A stretch of 25,850 nt of DNA from UKL13-2 sp947085425 (GCA_947085425.1 CAMTWK010000033.1:1-25850); one strand, 5' to 3'; counted from the stretch's first letter, positions 14,835 through 23,458 are shown. The notes: a model not told the origin generated them from the sequence alone. Translations and numbers: made by a program.

Positions 14835-15980
14835 ATGAATGGCAATGAAGATGAGGCAAGCAGGATAGGGAAATCCGCCGCGGCCGGTCCGCTGCGCTGT
14901 GATATTTTTTGCCGTGTCGTTGATAACTTCGGTGATATCGGCGTCACGTGGCGGCTGGCGCGCCAGTTGGTAACGGAACATTCGCTTGCCGTACGATTGA
15001 TTGTTGATGATCTGACCGGCTGGCAAACTATCGCACCCCATGCCGCGCCCACCAGGGGTCGTTCATCCGATCCGGCCCCCAAACAAGTCGACGGCGTCTC
15101 GGTAATACACTGGCATCACATCGAGATCGGCGGGCAGGGTGATGCAGACCGCGCGATCGACATCGTCATCGAGGCGTTTCAATGCAGATTGCCGGAATCG
15201 TATGTTGGCCAACTGGCGCGGCAACCGGTCAAGCCGCTGTGGATCAACCTTGAATATTTAAGTGCCGAAGCGTGGGTAACCGATCATCATTTGCTGCCTT
15301 CGCCCCATCCGCGTTTGCCGCTGACCAAGACTTTTTTCTTCCCCGGCTTTGTGGAGGGCACCGGTGGACTGATCCGGGAGGCGGGCATCCAGCCGGCTGA
15401 TGACCATCCCGATCACCTTGATCGGCAACCCGAACAAATTTTTTTGTTTGGTTACGATTCCGCGCGTGCGTTGCCATTGTTGACGACGCTTGCGGCAACG
15501 GACTCCGTGGTGGGAATCACTATTCCAGTCGGCGGCCTGGCCGACACCGCCCGGTGCCATCGATTAAAAAAGTGCCATATTGTGCCGTTTGTCTCACAAC
15601 CGGCGCTGGACGACGTTCTTGCTGCGCACGACATCTTGTTCGTACGCGGCGAGGATTCGTTGGTGCGGGCCTTCTATGCGGCCAAACCGTTCGTTTGGCA
15701 AATTTACCCTCAAGACGACGGCGTCCATTTGACCAAATTGCGCGCCTTTTTGAATTTTTATTGCCATGGATTGACGCCCCCGGCGGAACAGGTTCTGCGG
15801 GCGCTGTGGTTGGCGGTGAACGATGGTGATGGCGCAGGCATGGTGGATGCTTGGCAGGGTTTTCTCAGTCAACTGCCAGAATTACGAACCCATGCCGTCA
15901 TCAAACAAAAACAATTGCTGTTGCAGCCCGATTTAGCAACGAATTTGATGACTTTTTATCAAAAATTCCTTAAAATTTAA
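14835..15980 (+). CDS. earP: EF-P arginine rhamnosyltransferase EarP
   Basis: EarP attaches rhamnose from dTDP-rhamnose to Arg32 of elongation factor P, which EF-P of this type needs to rescue ribosomes stalled at polyproline. The 381 residues agree with the family (about 370-390). The N-terminal motif CDIFCRVVDNFGDIGVTWRL carries Asp30 and Asp34, which line up with the catalytic Asp13 and Asp17 known from Pseudomonas putida EarP. RGEDS at 271-275, followed by AKPFVWQIYPQDDGVHLTKL, forms the nucleotide-sugar site. The first 20 residues (MNGNEDEASRIGKSAAAGPL) look like an unconserved extension, and no Shine-Dalgarno is seen before the ATG at 14835, so the true start could lie slightly downstream. 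It sits immediately before its substrate gene efp, and EF-P has the required Arg32. Confidence 0.96.
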   Translation: MNGNEDEASRIGKSAAAGPLRCDIFCRVVDNFGDIGVTWRLARQLVTEHSLAVRLIVDDLTGWQTIAPHAAPTRGRSSDPAPKQVDGVSVIHWHHIEIGGQGDADRAIDIVIEAFQCRLPESYVGQLARQPVKPLWINLEYLSAEAWVTDHHLLPSPHPRLPLTKTFFFPGFVEGTGGLIREAGIQPADDHPDHLDRQPEQIFLFGYDSARALPLLTTLAATDSVVGITIPVGGLADTARCHRLKKCHIVPFVSQPALDDVLAAHDILFVRGEDSLVRAFYAAKPFVWQIYPQDDGVHLTKLRAFLNFYCHGLTPPAEQVLRALWLAVNDGDGAGMVDAWQGFLSQLPELRTHAVIKQKQLLLQPDLATNLMTFYQKFLKI

Positions 15981-16038
15981 AGCTTTGCCGCGCTTGATGT
16001 CGCACTGGATGTTTTGGCGCGACCGAACAACATTATTA

Positions 16039-16057
16039 CGGCTTGATTGGCAAGCCG
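16039..16057 (+). other. Stem-loop in the efp leader
   Basis: CGGCTTG (16039-16045) pairs perfectly with CAAGCCG (16051-16057) around the loop ATTGG. No T-run follows, so it is not an intrinsic terminator. It lies 48 bases before the efp start codon. Confidence 0.45.
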
Positions 16058-16104
16058 GCAATCGCCATAACTCCTCATCAAATTAGTCCCAAGGTAATTT
16101 CCAA

Positions 16105-16659
16105 ATGAAAATCGCACAAGAACTCCGCGCCGGAAACGTCGTCATGATCGGCAAAGATCCGATGGTCGTATTAAAGGCCGAATACAATAAATCCGGCCGC
16201 AGCTCGGCTGTGGTCAAAATGAAGCTGAAGAATCTACTTTCCAACTCCGGCACCGAATCGGTTTACAAAGCCGATGACAAGTTTGAAGTTGTCCAACTGG
16301 AAAAAAAGGAATGCACCTATTCGTATTTTTCCGACCCGATGTATGTGTTCATGGATACCGAATACAACCAGTTTGAGGTTGAGGCTGAAAATATGGGCGA
16401 TGCCCTGGTTTATCTGGATGACGGCTTGGTTGCCGAAGTGGTTTTCTACGATGGTCGCGCCATTTCCGTCGAATTACCAAATTCAGTTGTGCGCGAAATT
16501 GATACCGATCCGGCCGTGCGTGGCGACACATCAGGCAAAGTCATGAAGCCGGCACGTATCAAGCCGACCAACCACGAAATTTTGGTGCCGTTGTTTTGTG
16601 AGTCGGGCGACAAAATTGAAATTGACACCCGTACCAACGAATATCGCCGTCGCGTTTAG
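16105..16659 (+). CDS. efp: Elongation factor P, arginine-type
   Basis: EF-P binds between the P and E sites of the ribosome and promotes peptide bond formation at consecutive prolines. The 184 residues are typical, with the N-terminal KOW-like domain and two OB folds. The tip of the first domain reads NKSGRSSAVVK, placing Arg32 where E. coli has Lys34; this is the residue rhamnosylated by EarP, encoded just upstream. The C-terminal ending CESGDKIEIDTRTNEYRRRV is family-like. AAGG at 16091-16094 is a usable ribosome-binding site ten bases before the ATG. A strong terminator follows 25 bases after the stop, so efp ends a transcription unit. Confidence 0.98.
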   Translation: MKIAQELRAGNVVMIGKDPMVVLKAEYNKSGRSSAVVKMKLKNLLSNSGTESVYKADDKFEVVQLEKKECTYSYFSDPMYVFMDTEYNQFEVEAENMGDALVYLDDGLVAEVVFYDGRAISVELPNSVVREIDTDPAVRGDTSGKVMKPARIKPTNHEILVPLFCESGDKIEIDTRTNEYRRRV

Positions 16660-16684
16660 TTTTACACGATCAGGTTGCAAAAAA

Positions 16685-16708
16685 GGCACGGGTTCCCGTG
16701 CCTTTTTT
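16685..16708 (+). terminator. Strong intrinsic terminator after efp
   Basis: GGCACGG (16685-16691) pairs with CCGTGCC (16696-16702) around GTTC, followed by six T. An A6 tract on the left side (16679-16684) pairs with the T-run and would let the same hairpin stop transcripts arriving from the other direction. Confidence 0.92.
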
Positions 16709-16759
16709 ATTGGGCATAATCGAACCAATCATCTGTCAGAAAACGATTTGTCAAACCCC

Positions 16760-17413
16760 ATGAACGCAGCGAAAAAATTCAAGCCTGACTGTCGCGATTG
16801 CCCCCGTCTGGCGACGTTTTTGGATGAAACCCGCCGTGAATTTCCCGGCTATTTTTGTAAACCCGTGCCGGCATTTGGTGCGGGTAATCCGGAATTATTT
16901 ATTGTTGGTCTGGCACCGGGCATGCATGGTGCCAACCGTACCGGACGGCCCTTTACCGGCGACTACGCCGGTGAATTGCTTTATCGCACCCTGCATAAAT
17001 TCGGGTACGCGAGCCAGGCCAGTACGGTTTTTGCCAACGGTGAACTCGACACCAATCTAGAACTCATCAACTGCCGGATTTCGAATGCGGTGAAATGCCT
17101 GCCGCCGCAAAATAAGCCGACCCCGGAGGAAATTCGCACCTGTAACAAGTACCTGGCTACGGAGCTGGCCGTGCTGCCTGTCGGTAGCGCCATCCTGACC
17201 CTGGGCGGCATCGCCCATGATGCGGTGTTGATGAGTGTCGGTCTAAAAAAGTCCGCCGCCAAATTTGGCCATGGCGCAATTCATCCTTTACCGGACGGCC
17301 GGACGTTGTTTAATAGTTACCATTGCTCTCGATACAACACCAATACCCGCCGCCTGACCGAGGCGACGTTTCATGATGTATTTCAATTGATCCAGCAGCA
17401 CTTGCCGCGATGA
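16760..17413 (+). CDS. Uracil-DNA glycosylase, family 5 (UDGb) type
   Basis: This looks like an iron-sulfur uracil-DNA glycosylase that removes deaminated bases to start base excision repair. From the ATG at 16760 it has 217 residues. Motif 1 is GLAPGMHGANRTGRPFTGD (50-68), characteristic of the UDGb group because of the HGxNRTG segment. Four cysteines fit a C-X2-C-Xn-C-X14-C cluster: Cys11, Cys14, Cys113 and Cys128. The second active-site region reads NSYHCSRYNTNTRRLT, where most relatives have a proline in place of the cysteine after His. The frame is open into efp (from 16598), but the extra 54 codons cross the efp end and terminator and are not family-like. No Shine-Dalgarno stands before the ATG. 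The stop overlaps the uvrC start, pairing two DNA-repair genes. Confidence 0.88.
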   Translation: MNAAKKFKPDCRDCPRLATFLDETRREFPGYFCKPVPAFGAGNPELFIVGLAPGMHGANRTGRPFTGDYAGELLYRTLHKFGYASQASTVFANGELDTNLELINCRISNAVKCLPPQNKPTPEEIRTCNKYLATELAVLPVGSAILTLGGIAHDAVLMSVGLKKSAAKFGHGAIHPLPDGRTLFNSYHCSRYNTNTRRLTEATFHDVFQLIQQHLPR

Positions 17414-19281
17414 CCGACACCACACCTGCCGGCACCCCGCCACCCGCGCCGCCTGTTTTTGACGCCAAGCCGGTTTTGCAGGCGTTGCCCAATTTGCCTG
17501 GCATCTACCGCATGAAAAATGCGCAAGGCGGGGTCATTTATGTGGGCAAGGCGCGTGATCTCAAAAAACGCGTCTCGTCGTATTTTGTAAAACAACACGC
17601 CAGTCCACGTACCAGCATGATGGTGGCGCAAATAGTTGGCATTGATATCACCATCACCGCCAGCGAATCCGAAGCGCTGATCCTGGAAAACAATCTGATC
17701 AAATCGCTGAGTCCGCGTTATAACGTGTTGTTCCGGGATGACAAGAGTTACCCGTACATCATGGTCAGCGGCAGACAATTTCCGCAGATTCGTTTTCATC
17801 GCGGCCCGCACAGCAAACCACATCGATATTTCGGACCTTTTCCATCATCGTGGGCGGTACGCGACACCATTAACCATTTGCAAAAGGTGTTCAAGTTGCG
17901 CACCTGCGACGACAGCGTGTTTTCGCACCGGTCCCGCCCGTGTTTAATGCACCAGATCGGGCGTTGTTCGGCACCCTGTGTCGGTCTGATCGACGAAGCC
18001 GGTTATGCCAATGACATTCGCAATGCGACCCAATTTCTGGACGGCAAGGAAAATGATGTGGTCAATGAAATTAATCGCAAAATGGAGCTGGCCGCCGCGG
18101 AAACCAACTATGAATTGGCGGCGCGTTATCGCGATCAGGTGCGGGTGTTGCAACAGATATTGTCCAAACAATTTGTGGAGACGACCTCGGAACGCGATGC
18201 CGACATTATTGCGGTGGTCGAGTCGTCCTCGACCTGGTGTGTCAATCTGGCCATGGTGCGTGGCGGGCGGCATTTGGGTGATAAACCGTTTTTTCCGGCC
18301 AACGTGTATGAAGCGGATCGATGGTCGATTCTGGACGCGTTTATTGATCAACACTATGCCGAACGGGCGGCGCCAACCTCGGTGATTCTTGAAGGTGATT
18401 TTGATACCACCGACTGGCAGGAGACGCTTTCCGCCAAGGCGGGACGGCAGGTGCGAATGGTTACCCGTCCACAAGGCGAGGCGCGCCAATGGATGGTGAT
18501 GGCAACCAAAAACGGCCTGTATGCGATCGGTCAACGATTGGCCGATCGCGCCTCGCAGGAGACCAAGCTACGCACCCTCAATGACACTTTGGGACTCGAA
18601 GGTATTGAGCGAGTTGAATGTTTTGACATTTCCCACACCATGGGTGAAGCCACCGTGGCGTCGTGTGTGGTGTTTGATAAGGGCGCCATGCAGGCGTCAC
18701 AATATCGCAACTACAACATCACCGGCATCACGCCGGGTGACGACTACGCGGCGATGCGCGATGTATTGACGCGCCGATACAAAAAAATTGCCGCGACTCC
18801 TGAAGATGAAACCACACCAAGGTTGCGGCCGGATTTGATATTGATTGACGGTGGCAAGGGTCAACTCAGTGTGGCCGAAGAAGTGATGGGGGAATTGGGA
18901 CTTTCGGATATTCTGCTGATCGGTGTGGCAAAAGGGGAGGAACGCAAACCAGGCCTGGAGACATTGATTTTTGGTGTGCACGGCGCGCGCGCGCGTGAGG
19001 AATTACATTTGCCAAACGACAATGCCGGTTTTCACCTGGTGCAGCAAATTCGCGACGAAGCCCACCGCTTTGCCATCACCGGCCACCGGGCACGGCGTGG
19101 CAATAAACGCAAAACGTCGACGCTGGAAGACATCAAAGGCATTGGTCCCAAACGCCGCAAGGCATTATTGCAACAATTCGGTGGCTTACAGGGGGTGGTA
19201 TCAGCCAGCGTCGAGGATTTGGCGAATGTGGAGGGAATATCACATGAATTGGCCGAAACAATTTATAGCGAACTGCATTAA
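17410..19281 (+). CDS. uvrC: UvrABC system protein C, excinuclease subunit
   Basis: UvrC makes the two incisions flanking bulky DNA lesions in nucleotide excision repair. The 623-residue protein (E. coli 610) has a GIY-YIG nuclease domain (GIY at 31-33, VIYVGKA at 42-48), a cysteine-containing segment (CLMHQIGRCSAPCVGLID), a UVR motif for UvrB binding (EINRKMELAAAETNYELAARYRDQ), the RNase H-like second nuclease (ECFDISHTMGEATVASCVVF and LILIDGGKGQL) and tandem helix-hairpin-helix motifs at the C-terminus (IKGIGPKRRKALLQQFGG). About 18 proline- and alanine-rich residues precede the first domain. The ATG overlaps the glycosylase stop as ATGA. uvrC followed by pgsA is conserved widely in proteobacteria. 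Confidence 0.98.
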   Translation: MTDTTPAGTPPPAPPVFDAKPVLQALPNLPGIYRMKNAQGGVIYVGKARDLKKRVSSYFVKQHASPRTSMMVAQIVGIDITITASESEALILENNLIKSLSPRYNVLFRDDKSYPYIMVSGRQFPQIRFHRGPHSKPHRYFGPFPSSWAVRDTINHLQKVFKLRTCDDSVFSHRSRPCLMHQIGRCSAPCVGLIDEAGYANDIRNATQFLDGKENDVVNEINRKMELAAAETNYELAARYRDQVRVLQQILSKQFVETTSERDADIIAVVESSSTWCVNLAMVRGGRHLGDKPFFPANVYEADRWSILDAFIDQHYAERAAPTSVILEGDFDTTDWQETLSAKAGRQVRMVTRPQGEARQWMVMATKNGLYAIGQRLADRASQETKLRTLNDTLGLEGIERVECFDISHTMGEATVASCVVFDKGAMQASQYRNYNITGITPGDDYAAMRDVLTRRYKKIAATPEDETTPRLRPDLILIDGGKGQLSVAEEVMGELGLSDILLIGVAKGEERKPGLETLIFGVHGARAREELHLPNDNAGFHLVQQIRDEAHRFAITGHRARRGNKRKTSTLEDIKGIGPKRRKALLQQFGGLQGVVSASVEDLANVEGISHELAETIYSELH

Positions 19282-19299
19282 TGTGATGTAATTTCACCT

Positions 19300-19875
19300 A
19301 TGCAAATGAACATCCCGAATTTGTTGACCTGGCTGCGTATCGCTGCGATCCCACTTTTTGTGGTCGTATTGTATTTTCCCCAATGGGATTGGCTGGCGCA
19401 TCACACGGCCAATATTGTTGCCACCACTATTTTTATCGCTGCGGCCGTCACCGATTGGTTAGATGGTTACCTTGCCCGCAAGTGGAATCAAACATCCGCA
19501 TTTGGCGCGTTTCTCGATCCGGTTGCCGACAAGTTAATGGTGGCCGCCGCCCTCATTGTGCTGGTTGAGTTGGGTCGGGTCGATGCCGTTGTGGCGCTGA
19601 TTATTGTTGGTCGGGAGATCACCATTTCGGCATTGCGCGAATGGATGGCACATTTGGGGAATGCAAAAAGTGTCGCAGTATCATTGATCGGCAAAATCAA
19701 AACTGTCGCGCAGTTGGTGGCGATTCCGTTTTTGATTTATGACGGCTTTTTGTTTGACGTGATCAATTGCCGTGTTGTTGGTAGTCTGCTGATTTGGGTG
19801 GCGGCAATATTGACACTGTGGTCGATGGTGATTTATTTACGGGCGGCGGTCGTTCCAAAAAATATTAAACACTAG
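19300..19875 (+). CDS. pgsA: CDP-diacylglycerol-glycerol-3-phosphate 3-phosphatidyltransferase
   Basis: PgsA makes phosphatidylglycerol phosphate, the committed step to phosphatidylglycerol and cardiolipin, in the inner membrane. The 191 residues (E. coli 182) carry the full CDP-alcohol phosphotransferase motif D55-G56-x2-A59-R60-x8-G69-x3-D73-x3-D77. Hydrophobic segments before and after it suggest about four to six membrane helices. The N-terminus MNIPNLLTWLRIAAIPLF is typical, so either ATG 19300 or ATG 19306 may be the start. It begins 18 bases after uvrC, as in the uvrC-pgsA pair of E. coli. It ends 55 bases before the end of a convergent gene, with no obvious terminator between. Confidence 0.97.
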   Translation: MQMNIPNLLTWLRIAAIPLFVVVLYFPQWDWLAHHTANIVATTIFIAAAVTDWLDGYLARKWNQTSAFGAFLDPVADKLMVAAALIVLVELGRVDAVVALIIVGREITISALREWMAHLGNAKSVAVSLIGKIKTVAQLVAIPFLIYDGFLFDVINCRVVGSLLIWVAAILTLWSMVIYLRAAVVPKNIKH

Positions 19876-19930
19876 GCAGAGTGCGCAAAATGGAGCAGAA
19901 ATGTTTGTAAACGCGCGCCAATAAACGACT

Positions 19931-22900
19931 TTAGTGCATTTTACTCTGTAACATCGCAGTCAAATCCGCCGGACTCAGGGGTCTGGCAAACAAATAGCCC
20001 TGATAAGCGTGACAACCCATTTTCATCAGCATGGCACGTTGCGCTTCCGTCTCGACGCCCTCGGCGATCACCGAGATTTCCAATGCCTTGGCCAGCGCGA
20101 TCACCGCCGTGACGATGGCGCGATCGTCGGCATCGGTCAACAAATCGGCGATAAATGTTTTATCAATTTTAAGGGTATCAATCGGAAAGCGCTTGAGGTG
20201 GGAGAGGCTGGAATAACCGGTGCCAAAGTCATCAATGGCAACCGTAATGCCAAGTTCACGCAAGCCATTCAGCGTGCGACCGACCCTTTCCGGATCACGA
20301 AACAACCCCGTCTCGGTCACTTCAACCTCAAGATTGCGGGCATCCACCCCAAACCGAACGATGCGCTCACGAATGCGTTCGGTCAAATGGCTGGCGCGAA
20401 ATTGCCCGGCGGATAAATTGATTGCAATCTTGATGTCGGTAATGCCGCTATCCTGCCACTGTCGCAATTGTTGTAGTGCCGAGTCCAATACCCATAAGCC
20501 GATGTCGTGTACAAGCCCCGTTTCTTCCGCCAGCTCTAGAAATTCGTGCGGCAGCAATTCACCGCGAGAAGGGTGTTGCCAACGAATCAGCGCCTCGGCA
20601 CCAACAATTTTGTTGCTGGCAATTTCCACTTTGGGCTGGTAGGTCAGTTTGAGCTCGTCTCGTTTGATCGCCGCACGTAAGGCGTTTTCGAGCATGCGCA
20701 TTTTGCTGCTGCGCTCGGCCATATCATGGGTGAACGGCTGAAAGGTATTTTTGCCGGCATCTTTTGCGCAATACATTGCCATATCGGCATTTCTTAAAAG
20801 TGACTCGGTATCACTGGCGTCGTCTGGAAACAGACTGATGCCAATCGAGCCGGTGACATGAATTTCGTGGCCCTCGATGATGATCGGTCGACAAATTTCG
20901 CCCAGCAACTTTGTGGCTACCCGCTGCGGGGTTTCCATGTCGCTCATTTGTTCGATCACCACCATGAATTCGTCACCCGAAAGCCGCACCAAAAGATCAC
21001 TTTCTCGGATTGCCACCAATAAGCGCCGGCCCATTTCACGCAGCAACTCGTCGCCAATTCGATGGCCAAGCGTGTCGTTGACGTCCTTGAATCGATCCAA
21101 ATCGATAAATAAAGCGGCAACACGTAAACCACTTCGCCGAGCACGGGTGATCGCTTGATTGAGTCGCTCCTGCAACAGCGTGCGATTGGGAAGTCCAGTC
21201 AGTTCGTCGTGTGTTGCCTGGTGAACCAGCCGCTCTTCCGACAATATTCGCGTGGTCACATCCTGTGCAAGCGAAAAAATGGATATGAGTTTGCCGTTCT
21301 CATCCAGCAAGCCTGAGTTGTACCATTCGACCCAGATGACCCTGCCATCCTTGCGGTAATTGCGATTCAGGCTGGTTACTCTTGGCATATCCCTGGCTTG
21401 CAAGCTGTCCATGGTCGCCATGACGCGTTGGGCTTCTTCGTCGTAGACAAATTGCCACTCATCAAAACGCTTGCCGATGACTTCCGCCTCCGTCCAGCCG
21501 AAAATTCTTTCGGCCTGCGGCGACCAGCGGCGTACATGATAGTTTGGGTCCCATTCGATGACCGCCAGCGGGGTGTTTTCAAAGTGGGACGATAACAACC
21601 AATTGGCATGACGCAACTCGATTTCTTTGCGCTTTTGGACATCAATATCGATTCCTGCGGTATATAACCCCTGAATGTTGCCTTGGCTATCGCGGCGCGG
21701 CGTGTATTTGATAATCATCCAACGCTCACTGCCGTCGGCCAGTGTCATCAATCGTTCTCTCGAAACCGTTTCGCCGGCAAGCACGCGCTGCAATATCGGT
21801 GTGAGTTCCTCAAAGTATTCCGCATTGATGACATCGCGAAAATTACGGCCGATTAGTTCATCGCGCGACATTCCCAACTGACCTTCAAGGCTTCGATTGG
21901 CAAATTGATATTGCAAATTATGATTAAGAGCGGCCATCGGATAGGGCAGACTATCCATGGCTTCGCGCATCTCCGCTTTTTCTGTGGCCAATAATTCATG
22001 TGCCATTTTGACATCGTGAATATCAATGCCGACAACGTATACACCCTGAACGCAACTTGCCCCCCCATGAACCAAAAAATCCGGAACTGTATTGATACGG
22101 TGCCAACGTTTGATCCCGCTCGGCATCGTCAACAATCGTTCGTCAACCACGGTTTCGCCGGCAAAAGCACGTTCGGCAATTGCCATTGCCTGCACGGAGT
22201 CTGCTGCGCCCAGTACGTCAAGCATTGTTTTGCCAACCACTTCTTCCCGTTTTTGATTGCGACGGCACAAGAAGGCGTTATTGACAAATTTATAGCGACG
22301 TTCCATGTCCAGATAAACAATGATTTCCGGAATGTTGTCGGCGAATAATTGTAATTGCCGCTCGCGCTCAATGAGTTGCCGCCGCAGTCGGTAGTCTTCC
22401 TCGATATCAATAACTTTGATAAAAACGCCGGTAATTTCGCCGCCCTGGCGCCGATCGGGGTACAGCGAAATGCGCGATTGGCGATCTTCCCCGGCTCGCG
22501 CCTTGGATGGTGCCTCAATGGTGATTTGTTCACCACCAAGACAGCGTTCAACCAGTGGCATATAAAACGCGTAGGCCTTGGCGTTAAACACCTTGTCGCA
22601 GTGCATGCCGATCACGCTTTCCGGGGGCTTGTTGACCCAATCCAGCAGTGGTTTATTGGCAAACTTGACGTGCAAATTTTGATCGATATACAAAACGGGA
22701 TTGCCGGCCCGGTCTGATAGCTGTCGCAGCAGGCGTTCATGTTCGATAGTCTGTTTTTCGTTGACAGTCAGATCGTGGGTATCCACGGCAATAGCCATAA
22801 ACCCCTGTACTTTGCCATTGTCGCCGACATGTGGAAAAAAGTTGAATTCAATCCATTCGCTATGCCCGTCTGGTGAGTGCCATGGCCGACCGAAACGCAC

Positions 22901-23209
22901 CATTTGCCTGGTGTGGAGTGAAATTTCAAAATTCGGACGAATGATGTCGTAGGCATCGGTGCCAACGATTTCGCGCAGACTTTTCCCAATAATTTCGCCG
23001 GGCGACAGATTGGCCCGATGACAATAAGCGGCATTGGCATACAAAAAGATTTCATCAGCACGAATAATGCAGGCTGCCGACGACAATTTTTCGATGCCGG
23101 GCATAATCGCCGCCGCCCATTCAGGCAGCAGGGGATCCACTCCCGAAGGAGATTCCATTGTTTCCATCGCGCGCGGCACGCCGGGATTGTTTTTTGGATT
23201 TGCATTCAC
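19931..23209 (-). CDS. Multi-PAS GGDEF-EAL cyclic di-GMP signalling protein
   Basis: This 1092-residue protein has no membrane segment or signal peptide and should be cytoplasmic. Five PAS-like modules run at about 36-150, 160-280, 281-402, 410-530 and 535-655, followed by GGDEF (about 656-830) and EAL (about 838-1085). The cyclase active-site loop is SGDEF (744-748) in place of GGDEF, and the inhibitory RxxD site is present as RESD at 735-738. The EAL half looks catalytically complete: EALIRW at 872-877, NLSAGQF at 931-937, EVTET at 963-967, DDFGTGYSS at 993-1001 and AEGVETE at 1049-1055. It may therefore make or break c-di-GMP; phosphodiesterase activity is the safer guess. The PAS ligands are unknown. 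The start is a GTG without a clear ribosome-binding site; an ATG at codon 15 is an alternative. It faces pgsA tail to tail and runs away from the tRNA genes. Confidence 0.93.
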   Translation of the reverse strand: MNANPKNNPGVPRAMETMESPSGVDPLLPEWAAAIMPGIEKLSSAACIIRADEIFLYANAAYCHRANLSPGEIIGKSLREIVGTDAYDIIRPNFEISLHTRQMVRFGRPWHSPDGHSEWIEFNFFPHVGDNGKVQGFMAIAVDTHDLTVNEKQTIEHERLLRQLSDRAGNPVLYIDQNLHVKFANKPLLDWVNKPPESVIGMHCDKVFNAKAYAFYMPLVERCLGGEQITIEAPSKARAGEDRQSRISLYPDRRQGGEITGVFIKVIDIEEDYRLRRQLIERERQLQLFADNIPEIIVYLDMERRYKFVNNAFLCRRNQKREEVVGKTMLDVLGAADSVQAMAIAERAFAGETVVDERLLTMPSGIKRWHRINTVPDFLVHGGASCVQGVYVVGIDIHDVKMAHELLATEKAEMREAMDSLPYPMAALNHNLQYQFANRSLEGQLGMSRDELIGRNFRDVINAEYFEELTPILQRVLAGETVSRERLMTLADGSERWMIIKYTPRRDSQGNIQGLYTAGIDIDVQKRKEIELRHANWLLSSHFENTPLAVIEWDPNYHVRRWSPQAERIFGWTEAEVIGKRFDEWQFVYDEEAQRVMATMDSLQARDMPRVTSLNRNYRKDGRVIWVEWYNSGLLDENGKLISIFSLAQDVTTRILSEERLVHQATHDELTGLPNRTLLQERLNQAITRARRSGLRVAALFIDLDRFKDVNDTLGHRIGDELLREMGRRLLVAIRESDLLVRLSGDEFMVVIEQMSDMETPQRVATKLLGEICRPIIIEGHEIHVTGSIGISLFPDDASDTESLLRNADMAMYCAKDAGKNTFQPFTHDMAERSSKMRMLENALRAAIKRDELKLTYQPKVEIASNKIVGAEALIRWQHPSRGELLPHEFLELAEETGLVHDIGLWVLDSALQQLRQWQDSGITDIKIAINLSAGQFRASHLTERIRERIVRFGVDARNLEVEVTETGLFRDPERVGRTLNGLRELGITVAIDDFGTGYSSLSHLKRFPIDTLKIDKTFIADLLTDADDRAIVTAVIALAKALEISVIAEGVETEAQRAMLMKMGCHAYQGYLFARPLSPADLTAMLQSKMH

Positions 23210-23282
23210 CGTTTGTGAATTTTACTCTTTGCGGATATAGGTAAATCGGACATTTCACCAAAGTCACAAAAAATGACAGGTG

Positions 23283-23312
23283 TTGTGCCGTTCTCGGAAA
23301 TTCATATATAAT
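23283..23312 (+). promoter_or_regulatory. Sigma-70-type promoter for tRNA-Gly
   Basis: A perfect TATAAT at 23307-23312 is preceded by TTGTGC at 23283-23288 with an 18-base spacer. Transcription would start near 23319, four bases before the mature tRNA-Gly end. Confidence 0.6.
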
Positions 23313-23322
23313 TTCGCTCATT

Positions 23323-23398
23323 GCGGGAATAGCTCAGTTGGTAGAGCGCAACCTTGCCAAGGTTGAGGTCGAGAGTTCGAGACTCTTTTCCCGCTCCA
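23323..23398 (+). tRNA. glyW: tRNA-Gly (anticodon GCC)
   Basis: The acceptor stem GCGGGAA pairs with TTCCCGC. The D-loop segment AGCTCAGTTGGTAGAGC, the anticodon loop TTGCCAA with anticodon GCC, and the T-loop GTTCGAGAC are all present, and CCA is encoded (23396-23398). Total length is 76 bases. In E. coli the same anticodon order, glyW-cysT-leuZ, follows pgsA. Confidence 0.97.
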
Positions 23399-23405
23399 GG
23401 TTGAT

Positions 23406-23435
23406 AAAAAGGGGAGGCTTACGCTTCCCCTTTTT
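23406..23435 (+). terminator. Intrinsic terminator between tRNA-Gly and tRNA-Cys
   Basis: AAAAAGGGGAGGC (23406-23418) pairs with GCTTCCCCTTTTT (23423-23435) around TTAC, with one G-U pair. The right arm ends in five T. It would separate tRNA-Gly from the downstream tRNAs unless read-through is substantial. Confidence 0.8.
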
Positions 23436-23458
23436 AGTTATAGCGTTGGTTTCCGTCC

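Noticed and set aside
16598..16759. 54-codon extension of the glycosylase frame into efp.
   Set aside because: It runs through the end of efp and its terminator and adds no conserved residues.
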